A stretch of DNA of 5,638 nucleotides from Bacteroidales bacterium UBA2632 (GTDB taxonomy: Bacteria > Bacteroidota > Bacteroidia > Bacteroidales > Dysgonomonadaceae), in the NCBI GenBank assembly GCA_002359825.1, contig DENY01000004.1, forward strand, positions 1-5,638, given 5' to 3'. Shown piece after piece: positions 1 to 5,638 of this stretch (position 1 is the first letter of the stretch; each line of letters begins with the position of its first letter). The notes under the pieces were generated by a model. The model was not told the origin of the DNA, did no database searches, and saw only the letters and a list, made by a program, of their open reading frames with translations. The translations under genes were made by a program, and so were the position numbers.

Positions 1-1466
<1,466 letters not shown>

Positions 1467-1522
1467 TCGAAAATAGGCTCAACTTGGAAGCTCTTGTTTA
1501 CATTATATCTCTTTTCTTTTTT

Positions 1523-1550
1523 TTGAATACTCGCATGTCTGTGATATAAT
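1523..1550 (+). promoter_or_regulatory. Candidate promoter for the ldcA-sufE operon
   Basis: TTGAAT (1523-1528) and a perfect TATAAT (1545-1550) are separated by 16 bases. Read against the Bacteroides primary-sigma pattern (TTTG, 19-21 bases, TAnnTTTG), TTTG at 1522-1525 lies 19 bases before TATAATTA, so the upstream box and spacing fit but the downstream box only partly does. Transcription would start near 1557 and give a leader of about 100 bases containing the hairpin at 1599-1637. A second TATAAT at 1583-1588 has no convincing upstream box. In such AT-rich DNA a chance match is quite possible. Confidence 0.35.
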
Positions 1551-1598
1551 TAAAAAGATTAGTTCCAAAAAATTGTTTGTACTATAATATCAAGATTA

Positions 1599-1642
1599 AA
1601 GAAAATGGGAGTAAATTATATTACATCCCATTTTCTTCTTTA
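1599..1642 (+). terminator. Bulged hairpin with T-rich flank between gyrB and ldcA
   Basis: Bases 1599-1610 pair perfectly with 1626-1637 (12 bp, including TGGGA/TCCCA). The stem continues inwards with GTAA (1611-1614) against TTAC (1621-1624) across a single bulged A at 1625, leaving a six-base loop (1615-1620). If only the inner GC-containing part forms, it is followed by TTTTCTTCTTT, an acceptable intrinsic-terminator tail; the A-rich left flank could serve the opposite strand. It may end gyrB transcription. It also lies 16 bases before the ldcA start and downstream of the candidate promoter, so it could instead be a leader element or attenuator of the next operon. Confidence 0.55.
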
Positions 1643-1653
1643 AATAAGACTTT

Positions 1654-2562
1654 ATGAAACGTCCACCTTTTTTAAAACTAAACGATAAGGTTGTAATTGT
1701 CTCCCCTGCGGGGAATATTCAGCCTCAGTTTGTGAATAGCACAATTGATATTCTTCAAGAGTGGGGTTTGGAAGTGAAAACTTCTGAAAATGCACTGCGG
1801 GAGACTGGACGCTTTAGTGGTTTTACTGAACAACGTCTTCATGACTTGCAAAGCGCAATGGATGATCCAGAGGTTAAATTGATTTTCTGTTCACGTGGAG
1901 GCTATGGAGCAATTCATTTACTTGATAGGCTTGACTTTACTGCCATTAAAAAAAATCCCAAGTGGCTCATTGGCTTTAGCGATATCACAGCATTGCACTC
2001 AGCACTTCAGAGTCATGGCATTATGTCTATTCATGGACCCATGACAAAACATTTTTCAGAAGAGGGTCCCTCCGAGCTATCTGTTTTATATACAAAAGCC
2101 GCTATTTCAGGAAGAGATCTCAATTATACAATTCCTGTAGATTATCCTTTCTTGAATAGAGAGGGTAAAGCTACGGGAACATTGATTGGGGGTAACTTGT
2201 CAGTTTATACAAGCCTCTTTGGCTCAAAGTTTAATAAGATTCCAAGAAATGGAATTCTCTTGCTAGAAGATATTGGAGAAGAACCTTACCGTATTGATCG
2301 GATGATTTATCAATTGAAGATAGCTGGAGTATTTAATAAAATAAAAGGGCTCATTATTGGTCAGTTTACTGACTATGAGGAGGACAATAAAATGTATGGG
2401 AGTTTATACGAATCTATTTTGTTAGCGGTCAAAGAGTTCGACTTTCCGGTTTGTTTTGGTTTTCCCGTTGGGCACACAAGAATTAATCTTCCTGTGATAA
2501 TGGGAGGAAACGCAACTTTGACAGTCAAAAAAGAGACTGTTTTATTAAAACAACGTTACTAA
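1654..2562 (+). CDS. ldcA: LD-carboxypeptidase (muramoyltetrapeptide carboxypeptidase), peptidase family S66
   Basis: The 302-residue protein matches the family's usual length of about 300. LdcA is a cytoplasmic serine peptidase that removes the terminal D-Ala from murein-derived tetrapeptides so that the tripeptide can be recycled into peptidoglycan. The N-terminal domain begins with the typical VVIVSPAG strand (residues 13-20) and carries the SRGGYGA loop (80-86) and the nucleophile Ser109 in IGFSDIT. The C-terminal domain supplies the other two triad members, Glu205 in LLLEDIGEE and His274 in FPVGHTRIN. There is no signal peptide, consistent with a cytosolic enzyme. The ATG at 1654 is chosen because the family's conserved N-terminus (PPFLKLNDKV) begins directly after it and the upstream leader is A/T-rich. 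It is the first gene of a probable four-gene operon, ending 2 bases before the antiporter start. The related microcin C7 immunity protein MccF shares the fold, but this chromosomal context favours LdcA. Confidence 0.93.
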   Translation: MKRPPFLKLNDKVVIVSPAGNIQPQFVNSTIDILQEWGLEVKTSENALRETGRFSGFTEQRLHDLQSAMDDPEVKLIFCSRGGYGAIHLLDRLDFTAIKKNPKWLIGFSDITALHSALQSHGIMSIHGPMTKHFSEEGPSELSVLYTKAAISGRDLNYTIPVDYPFLNREGKATGTLIGGNLSVYTSLFGSKFNKIPRNGILLLEDIGEEPYRIDRMIYQLKIAGVFNKIKGLIIGQFTDYEEDNKMYGSLYESILLAVKEFDFPVCFGFPVGHTRINLPVIMGGNATLTVKKETVLLKQRY

Positions 2563-2564
2563 TT

Positions 2565-4082
2565 ATGGCAATGTCCTTAGAACAAATATTGCTTTTAGCC
2601 TCTGTACTATTTTTTATTAGTATGGTTGTCGGAAAAGCAGGTCATAAATTTGGAATCCCTGTCTTACTTTTATTTCTTGGGGTGGGTATGTTATTTGGCC
2701 AAGATGGTTTTGGTTTAGAGTTTCAAAATATTCAAACGGCACAAATAATAGGAACTGTTGCGTTGAGCATCATTCTTTTTTCGGGTGGATTGGATACAAA
2801 GTTTATGGACATTAGGCCCATCATCCTTCCTGGTATCATATTGGCAACAGGAGGAGTAATTTTGACAGCTTTATTTACGGGCCTTTTTGTGTGGTGGATT
2901 TCAAGTGCACTTGTTCCATCTTTAGCAATTGGGTTAATGACTGCGCTTTTGCTTGCATCCACTACATCTTCAACTGACTCCGCTTCGGTATTTGGTATAT
3001 TGCGTTCGCGCGGAACAGTGTTGAAAAACAATCTACGCCCTCTTCTCGAGCTTGAAAGCGGGAGCAACGATCCGATGGCCTACATGTTAACCATTACATT
3101 GATCACTATTATCAATTCTGGAGGGGTTGTTTTTTGGCAAGTTGCTTTACTTATTGTAGTTCAGTTGGTAGTTGGTGCTTTAGCAGGATACTATTTGGGC
3201 AAAATGTCGGTTATTTTAATCAACAGGATACGACTGGACAATAGTGCGTTATATCCTATTCTTCTTTTTACGTTCGGAATTTTTATTTTCTCACTTACCT
3301 ATTTTTTAAAAGGAAATGGATATTTAGCCGTTTACATTGCTGGACTTGTTATTGGCAACTCAAAGTTTGTTCACAAACGTACATCCATGCGTTTTATGGA
3401 TGGTTTGGCATGGATGAGCCAGATATTATTGTTCCTCACGCTCGGTCTTTTAGTAAATCCAAATGAATTGTTAATGCCTGATGTCTTGGTTCCTGGTTTA
3501 ATTATTTCATTCTTCATCATTATGGTTGCCCGTCCACTCAGCGTGTATCTTTGTTTAATTCCATTTAAGCAAATATCTTTAAGGGATAAAGTATTTGTTT
3601 CGTGGGTTGGGTTGAGAGGTGCAGTACCTATTATTTTCGCCATTCTTACATTGGCTGCGGGAGTGCCTCATGCTCGATGGATGTTTAATATAGTCTTCAT
3701 TATCACTTTGGTTTCATTAATTCTTCAAGGTACATTTTTAAACTTAGTTGCATCATGGCTTAAACTCTCTATGAAGCCTGTTCAATATCGTAGTCTCGAA
3801 GCTTTTGATGTTGAGTTTTCAGAAGAAATAAAATCGGCCATGACTGAGATAGTTATTACTGAAGATGCTATAAAACATGGCAAGAATTTGATGGAGATGC
3901 CTCTTCCTGATAAAACATTGGCCGTAATGGTGAAACGTGGAGAAAAATATTTCATCCCAACTGGACAAACCGAACTGCTTGTAGGTGATAAATTACTTGT
4001 TATATCCGATGATGAACTCGCATTGAAAGAGACATATCGAAGTATGGGAATATCTGAATTTTCATATCAGAAGAATAAATGA
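2565..4082 (+). CDS. cvrA: Potassium/proton antiporter, CPA1 family, CvrA/NhaP2-like
   Basis: This 505-residue inner-membrane protein probably exchanges cytoplasmic K+ (or Na+) for H+ and helps with potassium and pH balance. Residues about 7-400 form a Na_H_Exchanger domain of roughly 12-13 hydrophobic helices. Key marks are STDSASVFGILRSRG (136-150), the ion-binding Asn168-Asp169 in LESGSNDP, and the WVGLRGAVPI helix (347-356). Residues about 410-490 are soluble and resemble an RCK_C (TrkA_C) domain (ITEDAIKHGKNLMEM, then GDKLLVISDD), a likely ligand-sensing module. Enterobacterial CvrA is about 70 residues longer and has a further CorC/HlyC-type domain, which is absent here. A second ATG at 2571 would give a 2-residue-shorter protein and cannot be excluded; 2565 is kept because it lies 2 bases after the ldcA stop, which suggests translational coupling. 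Ion specificity cannot be read from sequence; K+/H+ is inferred from family resemblance. Confidence 0.87.
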   Translation: MAMSLEQILLLASVLFFISMVVGKAGHKFGIPVLLLFLGVGMLFGQDGFGLEFQNIQTAQIIGTVALSIILFSGGLDTKFMDIRPIILPGIILATGGVILTALFTGLFVWWISSALVPSLAIGLMTALLLASTTSSTDSASVFGILRSRGTVLKNNLRPLLELESGSNDPMAYMLTITLITIINSGGVVFWQVALLIVVQLVVGALAGYYLGKMSVILINRIRLDNSALYPILLFTFGIFIFSLTYFLKGNGYLAVYIAGLVIGNSKFVHKRTSMRFMDGLAWMSQILLFLTLGLLVNPNELLMPDVLVPGLIISFFIIMVARPLSVYLCLIPFKQISLRDKVFVSWVGLRGAVPIIFAILTLAAGVPHARWMFNIVFIITLVSLILQGTFLNLVASWLKLSMKPVQYRSLEAFDVEFSEEIKSAMTEIVITEDAIKHGKNLMEMPLPDKTLAVMVKRGEKYFIPTGQTELLVGDKLLVISDDELALKETYRSMGISEFSYQKNK

Positions 4083-4089
4083 TGCCATT

Positions 4090-5112
4090 ATGATATATAA
4101 TAAAGTATTTATATTATCTTTTATAGTTGTAGGAACATTGCTTTTAGCATCATGTAGTGCCTGCAACTCGAGCAAGACTATAACAAAAGATTCTCAAGAA
4201 AGCTCAACCATTATGTCATACACGCAGATTTCCCCAGAATTTGATGCGGATAGTGCTTTTTTATTCACAAAACAGCAAGTAGAATTCGGACCACGTGTTC
4301 CAAATAGTGCTGCTCATAAAGCATGTGGTGATTTTTTAGTTTCAAAATTGAAACAGTATGGAGCAGAAGTTATTGAACAAAAAGCTACACTTAAAACTTA
4401 TGATGGCATCTCACTCGATGCTCGCAATATAATTGGTGTTTACAATCCAGATACCGAAAAGAGAATTCTTCTCTTTGCCCATTGGGACACACGTCCCTTT
4501 GCTGATCAAGATAAAGACAAGACCATGAGAACTCAGCCGATTCTCGGAGCAAATGATGGAGGTAGCGGAGTGGGGGTATTATTGGAAGTTGCAAGACAAC
4601 TCAATGAAACTTCTATAGATATAGGAATAGACATTATCTTTTTCGACGCTGAAGATTGGGGGCAACCAAACTACGAAACCAATTATGTACAAGGAGATTG
4701 GTATTGTTTGGGTTCTCAGTTTTGGGCGGAAAATCCACATATCCCAAACTATCGCGCCAATTTTGGTATTCTCCTTGATATGGTAGGAGCAAAGGATGCA
4801 ACTTTTTACAAAGAAGGTTACTCTGTTCAATATGCATCTAATAGAACAGAGAAAATATGGGATGTTGCTTCACAGTTAGGATATGGAAGCTTTTTTATCA
4901 ATAAAAAAGGTGGATATATCACGGATGATCACGTTCCTGTCAATCAATTACACCGTGCTCCAAGTGTAAATATTATTCACACTTCTGAAGATTCATCTCA
5001 TGGATTTGGAGAATTTTGGCATACACACAATGACGATATGAGTGTCATCGATAGATCAACATTAAAAGCAGTAGGACAAACTGTGATGGAAGTTCTTTTC
5101 ACAGAGAAATAA
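4090..5112 (+). CDS. Lipoprotein type II glutaminyl-peptide cyclotransferase (M28 fold)
   Basis: This 340-residue enzyme is predicted to cyclise N-terminal Gln of exported proteins to pyroglutamate. A lipoprotein signal occupies residues 1-22: Lys5, a hydrophobic stretch 6-19, and lipobox LASC with lipidated Cys22. No acidic surface-export signal follows Cys22 (SACNSSK), so a membrane-anchored periplasmic position is inferred. The mature part is an M28-type zinc domain. By comparison with human QC, the zinc ligands are Asp156 (GANDGGSG), Asp189 and His311 (FWHTHNDD); the catalytic residues are Glu188 (FFDAED), Asp230 (LLDMVGA) and Asp280 (TDDHVP), with Trp310 before the zinc histidine. The single-zinc layout and the WHT motif favour QC over an M28 aminopeptidase, which is the main alternative. 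The gene starts 7 bases after the antiporter stop; the ATG at 4090 is chosen because it yields the complete signal peptide. Bacteroidota expose N-terminal Gln on many signal-peptidase-I products, which fits this role. Confidence 0.87.
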   Translation: MIYNKVFILSFIVVGTLLLASCSACNSSKTITKDSQESSTIMSYTQISPEFDADSAFLFTKQQVEFGPRVPNSAAHKACGDFLVSKLKQYGAEVIEQKATLKTYDGISLDARNIIGVYNPDTEKRILLFAHWDTRPFADQDKDKTMRTQPILGANDGGSGVGVLLEVARQLNETSIDIGIDIIFFDAEDWGQPNYETNYVQGDWYCLGSQFWAENPHIPNYRANFGILLDMVGAKDATFYKEGYSVQYASNRTEKIWDVASQLGYGSFFINKKGGYITDDHVPVNQLHRAPSVNIIHTSEDSSHGFGEFWHTHNDDMSVIDRSTLKAVGQTVMEVLFTEK

Positions 5113-5129
5113 AAAAATAAAAATGGATT

Positions 5130-5567
5130 ATGCAAAAAACTATAGATCAAGTACAAGAAGAGATAATAGATGAGTTCGCCATGTTTGATGACTGGATGGA
5201 CAAATATGCGTTGATAATTGAGCAAGGCAATTCGCTTGAAAAACTGGATGAGAAATATAAAACCCCCAACAATATAATTGAAGGCTGTCAAAGTCGTGTG
5301 TGGTTACAAACAGACTATGAGGATGGCAAACTTAACTTTCGTGCAGACAGTGATGCAGTGATAGTGAAAGGCTTGCTGGCTATGGTGTTAAAAGTGTTTT
5401 CAGGAAGAACTCCCGATGAGATTATTGAAACAGATCTTCGCTTTCTAAAAGAGATTGGTCTAACCGAACATCTTTCACCGACACGCTCAAATGGACTACT
5501 TGCTGTTATAAAACAGATTAGATTTTATGCTATAGCGTATAAAGCTAAAGAGGAACAAAATCAATAG
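5130..5567 (+). CDS. sufE: SufE-family cysteine desulfuration protein
   Basis: This 145-residue cytoplasmic protein is close to the usual length (E. coli SufE 138). SufE accepts persulfide sulfur from the cysteine desulfurase SufS and passes it to the SufBCD scaffold for Fe-S cluster assembly. The acceptor is Cys53 in the diagnostic GCQSRVW motif (52-58). The helical N-terminus (IDEFAMFDDWMDKYALIIEQG), the DSDAVIVKGLLAMVL segment (73-87) and LSPTRSNGL (115-123) are also typical. The ATG at 5130 begins directly at the family's N-terminal helix; a nearer upstream ATG at 5123 is in another frame and closes after 16 codons. It lies 17 bases after the cyclase stop behind an A-rich leader (5111-5123), the usual substitute for a Shine-Dalgarno sequence in Bacteroidota. 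It is the last gene before a strong hairpin. Other suf genes are not in the window. CsdE is a paralogous alternative, but it is mostly enterobacterial. Confidence 0.95.
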   Translation: MQKTIDQVQEEIIDEFAMFDDWMDKYALIIEQGNSLEKLDEKYKTPNNIIEGCQSRVWLQTDYEDGKLNFRADSDAVIVKGLLAMVLKVFSGRTPDEIIETDLRFLKEIGLTEHLSPTRSNGLLAVIKQIRFYAIAYKAKEEQNQ

Positions 5568-5588
5568 ACTATTAGTAAGCTATGAGAT

Positions 5589-5638
5589 AAATAGAATTAA
5601 GGTGTTAAATTTAGAATTTTAACACCTTAATTCTATTT
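5589..5638 (+). terminator. Perfect 21-bp hairpin after sufE, probable (bidirectional) terminator
   Basis: Bases 5589-5609 are perfectly complementary to 5618-5638, with an eight-base loop (5610-5617, TTTAGAAT). The GC-containing core is GGTGTTAAA against TTTAACACC, and the right arm ends in TTAATTCTATTT, which can act as a T-rich tail if only the core folds. The left arm is correspondingly A-rich, so the element could also stop transcription arriving from the other side. It starts 21 bases after the sufE stop. The right arm reaches the last base of the window, so the stem may be longer. Confidence 0.8.

Noticed and set aside
1509..1524. Pyrimidine/T-run after gyrB as the tail of a gyrB terminator, or as an antiterminator partner of 1598-1605
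   Set aside because: No stable stem precedes the T-run, and pairing with 1598-1605 is only 8 bp, almost all A-T, in a region where such matches are frequent by chance.
2732..3643. Two open frames on the - strand inside the antiporter gene (2732-3067 and 3371-3643)
   Set aside because: Both are opposite conserved membrane-helix coding sequence and have low-complexity translations with no family resemblance.
5123..5173. Out-of-frame ATG just before sufE opening a 16-codon frame
   Set aside because: It has no recognisable product; the SufE N-terminus is clearly in the other frame from 5130. An ATG this close by chance is expected in such a sequence.
4391..5291. Several overlapping - strand frames opposite the cyclase and the start of sufE
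   Set aside because: They overlap each other and well-supported + strand genes, and none shows a recognisable motif.

Overview
This AT-rich window looks like an ordinary chromosomal core region of a Bacteroidota bacterium, most likely order Bacteroidales (Bacteroides/Prevotella-like). The reasons are the short-form GyrB without the large C-terminal insertion of the enterobacterial enzyme, A/T-rich leaders without clear Shine-Dalgarno sequences, and a lipoprotein type II glutaminyl cyclase, an enzyme characteristic of this phylum. The genus cannot be fixed from the sequence alone.

Layout: all genes lie on the + strand. The window opens inside gyrB, whose reading frame is open from base 3 to the stop at 1466; about the first 158 residues (E. 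coli numbering) lie upstream of the window. A 187-base intergenic gap follows, with a candidate promoter (1523-1550) and a bulged hairpin with T-rich flank (1599-1642) just before the next start codon. Four tightly packed genes then run from 1654 to 5567: an LD-carboxypeptidase (ldcA-like), a CPA1-family potassium/proton antiporter with an RCK_C domain (cvrA/nhaP2-like), a lipoprotein type II glutaminyl-peptide cyclotransferase, and SufE. Gaps are 2, 7 and 17 bases, so they are probably one operon. A perfect 21-bp inverted repeat at the right edge (5589-5638) is the likely terminator.

How the genes work together: each has a clear housekeeping job (DNA supercoiling, cytoplasmic murein recycling, K+/pH homeostasis, N-terminal pyroglutamate formation on exported proteins, sulfur transfer for Fe-S cluster assembly). 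Three of the four operon genes relate to envelope or ion homeostasis; SufE has no obvious link. The ldcA-cvrA adjacency also exists, as I recall, in E. coli, and is the most interesting contextual signal here. I see no mobile element, CRISPR array, RNA gene, toxin-antitoxin or defence system, and no convincing evidence of a novel system. The findings are modest regulatory and contextual points.
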